Of a stretch of 64,000 nucleotides of DNA, positions 23,801-36,534 are shown in pieces. Made by a program: the position numbers and the translations under genes. The notes beneath the pieces were generated by a model. It searched no databases. It had not been told where the DNA came from and saw only the letters and a program-made list of their open reading frames with translations. The stretch covers positions 3,722,501-3,786,500 of the forward strand of contig CM076140.1 of NCBI GenBank assembly GCA_038025085.1. Direction: 5' to 3'. The DNA comes from Tetragonia tetragonoides. Its lineage: Eukaryota > Streptophyta > Magnoliopsida > Caryophyllales > Aizoaceae. The number at the start of each line of letters is the position of its first letter. The stretch's first letter is position 1.

Positions 23801-26800
23801 ATGGTAATTCAACCTAGTATGTGAGGAATCGTTGTTTAACCCAATTGGTCATTACGCTTGGTTTAAAAGCCAATGGCGCAAAGCTACCATTCCTGGATTA
23901 TGATAGAACGCGTATGCATACTGGATTATGATAGAGCGCGTAGGCATGCTGGATTAGGACTGAACGACTCTAAGTCAGAATCCGGGTTGCAGATTACAGA
24001 CCAACAGTAGAGGGCCATGGCCCCTAAGGGCACGTGTTGTAGGCTAAGCCAGCTCACTGGCCGCCTTGAAGTACAATTTTTCTACCGTGCGACAGGTTGA
24101 ATCCGTTGTAGACGACTTAAATATACAAGTTATTGTAAGGGCCAGAGTAGTGGTCTTGTTGGTCTTGTTGCCAGGTATTCAGCTCTACCTTCTTTGATTT
24201 ATCCCTCTCCTCAAATCCTTACCTCTTACTATGTTGGGTCCATGGAGGCTCGGAAGACAAGACTTACATCGAGCAGGTAGCAAGTGAAATTGTGTGCTGA
24301 AGAGGGAAACAAAGCCATCGGCTGACAAGGCCTATAAGTCTTATGGGATGGATTCACCAAGTGATAAGTAGGAAGCAGAAGTCGACTGTAGAAGACAAAA
24401 TCCCTTGCGATAACAATATATCCATGCCGAGCAAGATAGAGGATAGAGTGACCTCCAACTGCGGCCGTCCATGTCCAGCTCCTCTTTCCCATTTCCCACA
24501 TGAGGGCCATGTCTCATGTCCCAGCGCCCATGTCCTATGTTCCAACGCCTTGTTCGTCGGCCATGTAGGCCCTGCTCCCATGTCATGGGTGAAATGGAGT
24601 TCGAGGACCGGGATAACGTATCGGGGACATCGTGGGTTGTCTTGGGTCACAATGGGCAGAATGACCCCCTAGAGAAATTTGGGCAAAAATCTCAACCAGG
24701 CCCTAGGAGCCACATTTGATGGGTTTCTAGAGGGCTTCAGAATGAAAGTTGTTATTTTCGTACCATATCGTACGGGACATCCCTAGGGTACATTGAAAAT
24801 CCCCTAGATCGGTTGTCGTGTCCTTACTCCTTATTAACCTTGGATGACAATTTTCTTGGATACTTACTCTAAGGGAGGAAACACTGAAACCCATGGTTGA
24901 TTAAGGTGTTCAAGGACCTGAATGACCTTCCCGAGCCACCGGAGTCCTCTAGGATAACAATGGACCTCCCGCAGAAGTTGGTGCAAAAATTTCAACTGGC
25001 TCTCGAAAGCCGAAAAGTGAAGGCTATATAATCCACATTTTCTGGGTTTCGGGAGTCTCGGAATGAAAGTTGTTATTTTCGCACCCTATGGCACAGGACA
25101 CCCCTAGGGGACATTGGAGGCCCTCGGGGTCGATTATCATGTCCCTATTAAGTTTGGATGACCATCCACTCACCGTAAGTACATAGGTTTTTTTTTTTTT
25201 TTCTTTGGTGAGAAAGAGGGCTGAAGCCCATTACATAGGAATCATGGGTGAGTACATAGTTCAAGGACCTAAATGACCTTCCCAAGTTCCCTGGGGTCCT
25301 TTTGGGTCACAATGGACCCCTCGGAGAAATTTGGGTGAAAATCATGGCGTGTCACCGGGAAGCCAAAAATTAAAGGTTATAACCCACAGTTTTTGGAGTT
25401 TTGGAAGGCTTCGGAAAGAAATTTGTTATTTTTGCACCATATCGTACGAGAGACCCCTAATAGACATGGGAGGGCCTTGACGTCGGTTACCTTGTTCTAT
25501 TAAGCTTGAAACTCTATGGGTCGGAACACCAAACTATGAGTGAGTACGGACTATGGAGTTCAAGGATCAGAAAGACCTTACTGGGACCTCCTCTTCGGTC
25601 ATAATGCAACCGAAGAAGTTTGGGCAAAAATCTCAATCGGGCGCTAGAATGCCAAAAATTTGAGGTTGTAATTCAACATTTTTGGGGCTCCAGAGGGCTT
25701 CGGATTGAAAGTTGTTATTTTCATACCTCATCGCATATGACACCCCTAGGGGACATGGGAGGCCTCCGGCGCGTCGGTTATTGTGTACCTATTAGGCTTT
25801 GCTGATCATGTTACTAGACACTCACGCTAAGGGCCGGAAGACCAAAAGCATGAGTGAGTATGTTCAAGGACCTGGATGACCTTCCCGAGGCATCGGGGGC
25901 CTCTTGAGTAACAATGGACCACCTGGAGAAGTTTGGGCAAAAATCTAAAGCGGGCCACGGGAAACCAAAAATAAAAGGCAATAATCCACCTTTTTTGGGG
26001 TTTCCAAAGGGCTTCAGAATGAAAGTTGTTATCTTCGTACCACGTCGCACCTTACACCCCTAGGAAGCATGTGAGCCGTCGAGGTTGGTTATCGTGTCCT
26101 TGGTTTAGGTGGCCATTTTACTAGATACTCACTCTGAAGGGCCAGAACACCGAAACCATGGGTGAGTACGAAATTCTAGATGAAACCTTACCGAGTTCCT
26201 GGGCATCCTCTTGGCTCACAAGTCACAATTGACCCTCCAAAGAGGTGTGGGCAAAAATCTCAACCGCGCACTTGGAAGCCAAAAAATGAAGGCTATACAT
26301 ACTACACGATTTTTGGGCTTTTGCAAGGCTGAGGAATGAAAGCTGCTATTTTCGCATCATACCGCACATGGGGGCCCCGGGGGTTGGTTATCGTATCCAT
26401 TTTATGTTTGGACGACCATTTTACAGGACCCCCACTAAGGGTCCGAACACCGAAACCATGGCTGAGTACGGAATTCAAGGGACCGGATGACCTTCCCAAG
26501 ATCGGGGGTCCTCTTGAGTCACAAGGGACCACTCGAGGATGTTTGGGCAAAAATCTCAACGTGCCCTTAGGAAGCCGAAAATTGATGGCTATAATCCACA
26601 TTTTTTTGGGGTTTCAGAGCGCTTCAAATGAAAGTTATTCTCATACCATGTCATATGTAACACACCTAGGGGATATAGGAGGCCATAGGGGTCTGTTATT
26701 TTGTCCCTATTAGGCTTGGATGACCATTTTACTCGATACTCAGACTTAGATCGGAACCATGAAAGCATGGTTGAGTACGGAGTTCAAGGACCAGGATGAC

Positions 26801-29800
26801 CTTCCCGAGTTCCCGGGGGTCCTCTTGGGTCACAATTGACCACCCGGAGAAGTTTGGGCAAAACTCTTAACCATGGACCGGGAAGTCAAAAATTGAAGGC
26901 TATAATCCACGATTTTTGGGCTTTGGGAAGGCTCCGGAATGAAAGCTGTTATTTTGGAACCATGTCGCACTGGAGACCGCTATGGGACATGGGAGGCCCC
27001 CGGGGTTGGTTATCGGGTCCCTATTAAGTTTGGACTACCATTTTATTGTACTCCCACTCTAATGGTCGGAACATAGAAAACATGAATGAGTACAAATTTC
27101 AAGGACCCAGATGACCTTCCTAAGGCATCGGGGTCCTCTTGAGTTACAATGGACCTCCCGTAGATGCTTGGACAATCTCACCCAGGCCCTACGACGTCCG
27201 AAATTAAAGGCTATAATTCGTATTTTTTGGGTTTCGGGAGGGCTTCAGAATGAAAGTTGTTGTCTTCGAACTATATCGCACTTGACACCTCTAGGGGACA
27301 TGGGAGTCCCCCGGCATTGGCTATCGTGTCCCTATTAAGCTTGGCTACATTTTACTGGTACTCACTACACCGAAAGCATGGGAGAGTACGGAGCTCAAGC
27401 ACTAGGATAACCTTCCCAAGTTCCCGGGGATCTTGGTTTACAATTGACCCCTAAGAGAAATTTGGGCAAAAATCTCAACCATGCACCTAGAAGCGGTAAA
27501 TTGAAGGCTATAATCCAAAGGCTCATTAATGAAAGTTGTTAATTTTGCACCATGTCGCATAGGAGACCCCTAGAGGACATGGGAGGCCGCTGGGGTCGTT
27601 TATCGGGTCCCTATTAAGTTTGGAGTACCATTTTCCCACTCTAATGGCCGGAACACCAAAACCATGGATAAGTACGAAGTTCAAGGGACCTTCCTGAGGC
27701 ACAATGGACCTCACATAGATGCTAGGGCAAAGTTTTCAATCGGGTCCTAGGAGGCCGAAAATGAAAGGCTATAATCCATTTTTTTTAGGTTTCGAGAGGG
27801 TTCAGAATAAAAGTTGTTATTTTCGTTCCATATCACACATGACACCCCTAGAGGACATAGGAGGCCCCTTGGGACAGTTATCGTGTCCCTATTATGCTTG
27901 ACTAGTCATTTTACTGGATACTCGCTCTAAAGGCCGAAACACCAAAAGCATGGGTGAGTAGAGAGTTGAAGGACCAGGACGACCTTCCTGAGTTCTCGGG
28001 GGTCTTCTTGTGTCACAATGGACCCCCCCGGAGAAGTTTGACAAAAAATCTTAACCGAAGCCGAAAATTGAAGGTTATACACGATATTTAGGCTATCTGG
28101 AAGGCTCCGGAATGAAAGTTAATAATTTTGCACCATATTGCACGGGAGACCCCTATGGGGCTTTGGAGGCCCCCGATGTCGGTTATTGTGTCTGTATTAA
28201 GCTTGTATTAAGCTTGGGTAGCCATTAATTGCATACCAATCAAAAGGGCCGGAACACCGAAACCATGAGTGATTATGGAGATCAAGGACCTGAATGACCT
28301 TTCCGGGGCTTCGGGGTTCCTCGTCGTTAAACAATAGACCCCCCGGAGAATCTTGGGCAAAAATCTCAATCGGGCCTTTTGGAAGCCAAAAATTAAAGGC
28401 TATAACCCACATATTTTGGCTTCAAGAGAGTTTCAAAATGAAAGTTATCTTCTAATTATATCGCACATAACATTTCTTGGGGACATGGGAGGCCCCCGGC
28501 ATCGGTTATTGTGTCCCTATTAAGCTTGATTAGCCATTTTACTGGATACTCACTACACTGGAAGCATGGGTGAGTACGAAGCTCAAGCACCAAGATGACC
28601 GTCCCAAGTTCCTGGGGATCCTCTTGGGTCACAGTTGACCCCCAAGAGAAATTTGGGCTAAAATCTCAACCAGGCACCAGGAAGCCAAAATTGAAGGCTA
28701 AATCCACAGTTTCTGGGTTTCCCGAAGGCTCATGAATGAAAGTTGTTAATTTCGCACCATATCACAAATGAGACCCCTAGTGGACATGGGTGGCCCCCGA
28801 GGTCGGTTATTGGGTCCTTATTAAGTTTGATATACCATTTTTCGCTAGTCCTACTCTAGTGACCTGAATAACGAAACAATGGATGAGTACGGAGTTCAAG
28901 GACCCTTCCGGAGGCACCGGGGGTCATCTTGAATCACAATGAACCTCCCATAGATGTGTGGCAAAAATTTCAACCAAAGTCCTAGGAAGCCAAAAATGTA
29001 AGTCTATAATCCACAGTTTTTAGGCTTCGTGAGGGCTTCAGAATAAAAGTTATTATTTTCGTACCATATCACATGTGACACCCCTAGGGGACATGTGAGG
29101 CTGTTAGGGTCGGTTATCGTGTCCCTGTTAGGCTTGACTAGTCATTTTATTGGATACTCACAATGGAGGCCGGGACACCGAAAGCATGGGTGGGTATGGA
29201 GTTTGACTAGGATGACCTTCCTAAGTTCCCGGGGGTCCTCTTGGGTCACAATGGACACCCCGGAGAAGTTTGAGCAAAATCTCAACCCTGGGATGTCGAA
29301 AATTGAGGGCTATAATCCACGGTTTTTTGGGCTTCTGAAAGGCTCCGGAATGAAAGTTGATATTTTTGTACCATATTGCACGAGAGACCCTTAAGTGGCA
29401 TGGGAGGCCTCTGAGATCGGTTATTGTGTCCCAATTAAGCTTGGGTGGCCATTCATTGCATGCCCATTATAAGGGCCGGAACATCGAAACCATTGGTGAG
29501 TACGGAGTTCAAAGACCTGAATGACCTTTCTGAGGCTTCGGGGTCCTGTTCGTTAAACAATAGACCCCATGAGAAGTTTGGGCAAAAATCTCAATCGTGC
29601 CTTTGGATCCCGAAAATTGAAGGCTATAACCCACATTTTTGGACTGAATGACCTTTCCGAGCACCTGAATGACCTTTTCGAGGCTTCGGGGGTCCTCTTC
29701 GTTAAACAATAGACCCCCTGAGAAGTTTGGGCAAAAGTGTCAATCGAGCCTTTGGATCCCAAAAATTGAAGGCTATAACCCACATTTTTGGGCTTTCGGA

Positions 29801-32800
29801 GGGTTTCAAAATGAAAGTTGTTATTTTCGAACCATATCGCACGTGACACGCTGACACATCTAGGAGCATGGGAGCCCCCCCAGGTCGGTTATTGTGTCTC
29901 TATTAAGCTTGGGTGGCCATTTTATCGGATACCCATTATAAGTGTTGGAACAACGAAAGCATGGGTGAGTACGGAGTTGAAGGACATGAATGACCTTTCC
30001 AGTGCTTCGGGGGTCCTTTTCGTTAAACAGTTTGGGCAAATTAAAGGCTATAATTCACATTTTGTGGGCATCCAAAGGGTTTTAGAATGAAAGTTGTTAT
30101 TTTCATACCATATCGCACGTGACACCCCGAGGGTCATGGGAGGCCCCCGAGGTCAGTTATTCTGTCCTTATCAAGCTTGACATGCCATTTTACTGAAAAC
30201 TCGTTGTAAGGCCGGTACACTGAAAGCATGGGTGAGTACGTAGTTTAAGGACCACAAGTCCACAATGGCCTACCCGAGTTCCCGAGGGTCCTCTTGGGTA
30301 ACCATGGACCCTCCGGAGAAGTTTGGGCAAAAATCTCAACCAGGCACCGGGAAGCCAAAAATTGAAGGCTATAATCCACCATTTTTGTGCTTCTAAAAGG
30401 GTCCGGAATGAAAGTTGATAATTTCGCATCATATTGCATGGGAGAATCCTCGGGGGCATGGGAGGCCCTCAGGGTCGGTTATTGTGTCCCTATTAAGCTT
30501 GGGTGGCCATTTTATTGGATGCCCATTATAAGGGCCAAAACACCGAAACCATGAGTGAGTATAGAGTTCATGGACTTGAATGACCTTTCCGGGGCTTTGG
30601 GGGTCCTCTTTTTAAGACAATAGACCCCCCAAGAGAAGTTTGGGCAAAAATCTCAATCGCGCCTTTGGAAGCTGAAAATTAAAGGCTATATATAACCCAC
30701 ATTTTTTGGCTTCCAGAGGGTTTCAGAATGAAAGTTGAATTTTCAAACCATATGGCACGTGACATCTCTAAGTAGCATGGGAGGCCCCAGACGTCGATTA
30801 TCGTGTCCCTATTAAGCTTGGGTGACCATTTTAATGCATACTCACTCTAAGGGCTGGAACACCGAAAGCATGGGTGAGTACAGAGTTCAAGGACCTCGAT
30901 GACCTTCTTGTTCCGAGGGCATAGACCCCTAGGGGACATGGGAGGTCTCCGGGGTTGTTTGTCGTGTCCTATTATGATTGGCTCTAAGGCTTGAAAATCC
31001 AAAAATATGGTTGAGACCAAAGTGACTGGGATGACCTTCCTATGGCACCGGGGTTCTTCTTTGGTCACTATGGACCCCCTTGAGAAATTTGGGTGAAAAT
31101 CTCAACCAACGTCGAAACTTTAAGGCTAGAATGCACATTCTCTAAAATTCTAGAGGGCCTCCTAACGAAAGTTGTTATTATCGTACCATATTGCACGCGA
31201 CACCCCTAGGAGACATGTGTGACTGTTGGGGTTAGCTGTCGTATTCCTATTAAGCTTGGACAATCATTTTACCTGATACCAACTCCAAGGGTCGAAACCT
31301 TGAAATTCTTGGTGAAGACGGAGTTCAAGGACTTGAATGACCTACCTGGGGCACCGGGGGTGCTGTTGGGTCACAATGGACCCTCTCGGCAAGGTGTGGG
31401 CAAAAGTCTCAACTTGGCCTCGGGAAGCCAAAAATTGAATGCTTTAGTCTACGTTTTTTGGAATTCCGGAGGGCTTCGAGACCACTGTTGTATTTTTGCA
31501 CCATATCTGGGGGTACCTAAAGGGGTGTGGGAGGCCTTGGGGTGGGTTATCAGATCCCAAAAAGGCGTTGATGACCCTTTTATAGGTGTTAAGGCTCCAA
31601 CACCGAAGCATGAAGGGACTTCTGTTGGGTGGCCTTGGGTCTTCATCCCCTTTACTTGTCATAGTGCCAGCGCCTATGTTGTGGTGCTAACTAAAAATCG
31701 TCTTTCTAATGATTTAATCTTTTGGTAGTCATTGACTATCCATTAAGTCGAGATTTGATTCGTAATATATACATTTTAGTTTTAGTACTAAACTTACTTG
31801 TACAAAGCACATGATGTAGATTTAGCTGTAAAGAAGAATCAATATACCAGAATTTGTTTTGTCTTCTTTTTGTATCTCAACTATTACTTTTTCGTAAATA
31901 TTTTTACTCATTTGTCGGCACAACACTTCCCATTAACATTTTGTTCCTGTTTTTCCAACAATAGAATATAGATGGAGTGAACTACTTTCATGTGAAGATT
32001 GTTGGACTACTGTTTGTTGCAACCACAAGAGCTAATGTATCACCTTCTCTTCTCCTGGAGCTCCTCCAACGGATTGCACGTGTTATTAAGGACTACCTTG
32101 GGATTTTGAGCGAAGAGTCTCTAAGGAAAAATTTTGTCCTTGTTTATGAGCTGCTTGATGAAGTCATCGTAAGTATTCATAAGTTTCTGGAAGTACTCTT
32201 TCTTCCTGGATCCATTCCCATTCCCATTTCATGGCCCTTGATTGTTGGTACAGAAATGTCAATGTTGTTGTGTGTGTCGAAGAGATATATTTGATTTTCA
32301 TTCATCTGATTGCTGGTGTGCGATGTTCTAACCCACTGGTATGTTAAAGAAATGGAAATTTTCATTTTGGAGCCTTAATATAGAGATACAGAATTCCCCT
32401 GAAAATTTTAGGATGCTCTTATTCATATGAATTTACATCTCACTTTTTAGGATTTTGGGTATGTGCAAACAACATCCACTGAAGTATTGAAGTCCTATAT
32501 ATTCAATGAACCAATTGTGGTTGATGCTGCACGTGTGCCTGGACTTGGTCCTGCTTCCATTTTCATGGTAGGGGTTTTGATCAAATCCTCATATCTCTGT
32601 GCAAAAAAAGAAGGGAATTTATTTTTCCATCTTAATTTGTGTCAATTTCTCAGTGGTTGCCTTTGGCTTATAACATTTTGGATTGCAGCAAGGGACCAAA
32701 AGAATGCCTGGGACTGCTGTGACAAAATCTGTTGTGGCAAATGAGCCAGGAGGTAGAAAGAGGGAGGAAATATTTGTTGATATCATTGAGAAGATAAGCG

Positions 32801-35800
32801 TTACCTTTAGTTCCAGTGTAAGTACATAATACTTAAATCTATCTCATCTAGCACTGCTTGAGTAGTTTCATGCAATCGAAATTTTAAGTTGCATGAAGTG
32901 CGGGATAAAAAGACCAAGATGGAAAGATACCAGTCTGCTGCTAGCATGCATGGTATATTGGTATGCAGCTCACTTGTCTTGTACACCTGAGTTCATTGGT
33001 CAGTCACACCCTTTCTTTTCTTGGTTGAGAAAGGCTTTGGTGCATGGGGTCTGGGCCTGAATTCATAGCTCATTCACTACCACCATCATATTAAATGTTT
33101 TTTTTTTTTTAAAGATCATACGGGTGTGCTACTTACAAGAAGCTTCTACATATTAGCGATAGCGTATTAGGCCATTGCAATGCTTTTCTGTTTGTAAGAG
33201 ATGCTATCTGTGGTAAGATCAGAGTTAGCGCAGAGAATGAAAAATAAAGAGCAACAAAAGACATAATGTTTTTGTGATCCGGTAATTTCCTGGCATACAC
33301 GGTTGCAGTAGGGTTTTCCCATGCTACATTGGAACAGAAAGTAAAAGGGTCCTCTTATTGTGAAAGGCTAGCAAATTTGGGAAATATAAACTCTGAAATT
33401 TCAAGTAAACCCCTACCTGGACTTCGGAAGTTAGGGGTGTGCAGTCCATAGGGCTCCACAACCCAACAAGTTTTTACCTTCTTTCATCAATGCTGTATTC
33501 GAGTTTTAATGGCGATATTGGTTAAATTTATAGGGATATATCTTGACATCAGAAATTGATGGGACAATTCAGATGAAGAGTTACCTTACTGGTAATCCTG
33601 AAATTAAAGTAGCTCTAAATGAGGATGTAACCATCGGAAGAGGTGGAAGCTCAGCTTATGGTATCTTGTTCATTACTCATCTTTTAATCTACGGTTGTAG
33701 TGGTTTTCTCATTTCTTAGTCCCTGAGTTGCACCCTTTTAGTAGGTTTATCTCCTTTCTCATTTTCTTACAGGTTATAGTAGTTCAGGTGGATCTGGGGC
33801 AGTGATACTTGATGATTGCAATTTTCATGAATCAGTGCACCTTGATAACTTTGATTTAGACAGAACTATAAGCCTGGTTAGTGCTATTTAGAAGATATCT
33901 GCTTGATTTGTTTTTGGAAGTTGTTTTATTTTGTGTTCCATTCACTACTACACATCAATTTTTGCCTTGTGTAATTTCTCAGGTGCCACCAGATGGTGAA
34001 TTTCCAGTTATGAATTACCGTATGACCCAGGAGTTCAAGCCTCCTTTCCGTATTAATGCCTTGATTGAGGAAGCTGGAGCACTTAAGGTACTACTGTAAT
34101 GTCATGTGGCAATAACCCTCCCTCCCCCACACTCCCCCACCTCTATTGTCTGAAATGATGCTTTACTCGCCTGCTGCTTGGTCCTAATAGAATTGCCTGG
34201 AATGAGGAGAATATTTGTTCTAGCATACTGTAGAGAGGATCTGTTGGTTTTGGGGAATTGGGGTGGTTCAAAAGAAGTTTCTAGAAAGGAGGTATTTGCT
34301 TTGTCCTGTATTGTGATGATATTGTGCAAGGAAAAGTTAAATATCATCACTGCCTAAAGTTCTTTGACCTTTATTTTGGAGAAGGAAAAGCTAGCTAACT
34401 ATGAATGACTTATGTGGAGGAAGCATACTTTCGGGCATTAAGACATCTCCTAGTTGAATAGTGAACATAGAAAGGGTTACAAAAAACTATGTCTGGTGGA
34501 TATGCCACCATAGACTTGTAGATGTGTCAGCAGGTGTCTGTATTCCTTAGGCTCTCGGTCTGTCATTCCTTCTTTGTGTTATGGTGCTTGGCTATTTGGC
34601 ATTGTGAAGACTTGAGAAGAATAAGCAATTCTTGACTGTAAATTTCCTTAGAAAAGCAGAATGCTCGACAGGTCCTGCATCAGATATTCTGATTAGAGTA
34701 ATATATGGATAATCTAAAGTAAAACTTTAATCCTCCTTTATACATTATCTTCCTCATTTTTATTATGTTATATTTTAAATATATCTGGTTTCTCTACCTC
34801 ACATCATAAGTTTGGAGTGTTATTCTCATCAAATTTTGCTTTTCCATAACAAATAGGCGGAAGTGATCCTGAAAATACGTGCTGAATTCCCATCAAGCGC
34901 CACTGCCAATACTATTAATGTTCAAATGCCTGTGCCACCTTATACCACAAGGTAGGAGTAGGACTCTTGCTCTGGACCCCTTGTTCCATGGCGAAAGCGA
35001 CTGAGCAATTTAACTTTATAGTCGGTGCTTTTCGTCTTTTCTTTTCTAATACGTTCAAAACTTAACCTCTACGGTTTAGTGATTATATTTCCACATCTCT
35101 GCATACTGTTGAAGATCTAGCATTCCATGTCATGAGGGACACTCTTGTACAGAAGTATCTGCATCTGTATATGTTGGGCATCCATGTGTGGGCTTGTATA
35201 AATGCATGGAAAACAGTTATTTCCTTATTTCTTTCTCATTTGTCAAAAAAAGTGTAGACATCAGCTGTTGTTTTGTCGCAGTCAAGGGGTTTCCTTATTT
35301 TTTGATGATTCGATCATATTTCAGAGTTAGCTTTGATTTGGAACCCGGCGCTGTTGGACAGAAGACCGATTTCAAGGAGGCAAACAAGAGACTTGAATGG
35401 AGTTTAAAGAAGGTGAAGTTCTTTAACACTTGCTGACTGCACCAAATGGGAAAGGCTGCATTGTTGCTCTAAATAGTTGTTTGACTTGTTAACCAATGGT
35501 TGTTTAACAGATTGTCGGGGGAGGTGAACATACATTACGTGCAAAACTGACATTCTCACAGGAATCACATGGTAGGAAAATCTTCCTGAGTGGGGTCTTT
35601 TTTGCTCTAACATGCAACCCATATTGGATAAAATTTGATGAGTTTCAAGCTATTATTACAGGAAATCATACAAAGGAAGCTGGACCTGTTAGCATGAACT
35701 TTACAATACCAATGTACAATGCTTCAAGGCTTCAGGTATCACTACTGTAATTATGTTGTGAGTTGTTACTATGGGCCTCCAATTAGGATCTAAAGCTCAT

Positions 35801-36534
35801 TGTTTCTGCTGTTCTCTAATTATTGCCTGCTATTTGGTTAGTTGTGTGGGATTGGTGGCTGCTTGCTGCTTCTGCTTATTGTCTCTTTTTTTGTTTTTGC
35901 CCTCTCTAGTCTCTGGTTGTCCAAGTGTTTTTGTTTTTAATTGACAAGAAGTCCGGATCATAAGCGAAGGCTCAACACCAGAGGGGGGGGGGGGGATTCA
36001 CAAATATCACCTCACCTAAAGGTACTGACATGATATTCGAACCCCCAACCTTGAGAGAGATGCCTTTACCATTGGGACATCCTCTTAGTTGTCTAATTGC
36101 TGCAAACATCTGACTAATATCAGAGATGTCCTTCCACAGCTCACGGTACTTCAGAAGCTTGAGATCTTTCTGATATTAATATCATTCCAAGTTTCTAATT
36201 GTGATTCAAGATGTTAAGTTGCTCTATAGTTATCAGAGTGGTTGAAGTGATAATGGGGTTAGGTCCAATAGGGTGTGTTAAGAGTTGAGCTTGTATGTCG
36301 TGCATGTTGCTCGATTTACCATTCCGGTTTGGTCTAAAATAGAGACTTTCTTAGTCATTCTCTTCTGGAAATCGAAGGGCCTGCTTATTTACATGTGTCA
36401 ATTCCTCATTCTGAATATCCTTTGATTTGATGCAGGTAAAATATCTGCAGATAGCAAAGAAATCAAAAGCATATAACCCGTATCGCTGGGTGAGATATGT
36501 CACCCAAGCGAATAACTATGTTGCTCGTATATGA
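20746..36534 (+). CDS. AP4M: AP-4 complex subunit mu
   Basis: Thirteen coding exons: 20746-20803, 22595-22689, 31965-32168, 32451-32567, 32689-32817, 33534-33660, 33773-33876, 33983-34087, 34857-34951, 35325-35412, 35511-35571, 35662-35735, 36436-36534. They sum to 1356 nt, 451 residues, the length I recall for the plant orthologue. Order: N-terminal longin-like domain (MISQFFVLSQRGDNIVFRD ... ELLQRIARVIKDYLG), linker (GTKRMPGTAVTKSVVANEPG), then the C-terminal mu homology domain from about residue 190 (EEIFVDIIEKISVTFSSSG) to the end (YNPYRWVRYVTQANNYVARI). It is the medium chain of the AP-4 adaptor at the trans-Golgi network, binding tyrosine-type sorting signals for vacuolar cargo. Intron 2 is 9275 bp, made of MITE and satellite DNA; the other introns are below 1.8 kb. 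Confidence 0.95.
20817..20850. repeat. (CT)n microsatellite in AP4M intron 1
   Basis: About 17 CT units starting 14 bp after the first coding exon; polypyrimidine tracts near plant transcription starts often affect expression, but here this is only a position note. Confidence 0.9.
22847..23172. mobile_element. CpG-dense MITE in AP4M intron 2
   Basis: 326 bp with related ends (left CATGGTATTAAATATCGG, right read inward CATGGTTCGAAATCGCGG) and an 8-bp target duplication, ATGCCGGG (22839-22846) and ATGTCGGG (23173-23180). The interior is built from short CGATA / GGCCGATA / CGCGAC words and is extremely CpG-rich against AT-rich intron DNA. An 8-bp duplication fits hAT-type elements, but the sequence matches no family I can name. 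Confidence 0.65.
24580..31660 (+). repeat. Satellite-like array A, ~310-bp monomers, in AP4M intron 2
   Basis: About 23 head-to-tail units, mostly 283-320 bp. Landmarks in each: ATGAAAGTTGTTATTTTCG, CACCCCTAGGGGACATGGGA, GTGTCCCTATTAAGCTTG, CATGGGTGAGTACGGAG, CAAGGACCTGAATGACCTTC, GAAGTTTGGGCAAAAATCTC and ATTGAAGGCTATAATCCAC. Units diverge visibly, and there are a few truncated units (near 29650 and 30960). It fills about three quarters of the intron, in the sense of the gene. Many ORFs appear, but stops interrupt each frame, so coding is unlikely. Confidence 0.95.
25188..25231 (-). mobile_element. Retroposon tail inserted in an array A monomer
   Basis: 44 bp: poly-T (about 15) then CTTTGGTGAGAAAGAGGGCT and GAAGCCCAT, flanked by direct repeats TACATAGG (25180-25187, 25232-25239). 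In minus-strand sense it is a short 3' end plus poly(A), a severely 5'-truncated retroposition. Confidence 0.6.

Noticed and set aside
24580..31728. Many 60-169 codon ORFs in both strands of the satellite array, some with similar peptides
   Set aside because: They repeat because the DNA repeats; frames are broken by stops and indels between units and match no protein family I know.
35955..36090. Second tRNA-like region (TATTCGAACCCCC) in AP4M intron 12
   Set aside because: Resembles an Au-type SINE head in reverse, but ends and target duplication are not defined well enough to annotate.
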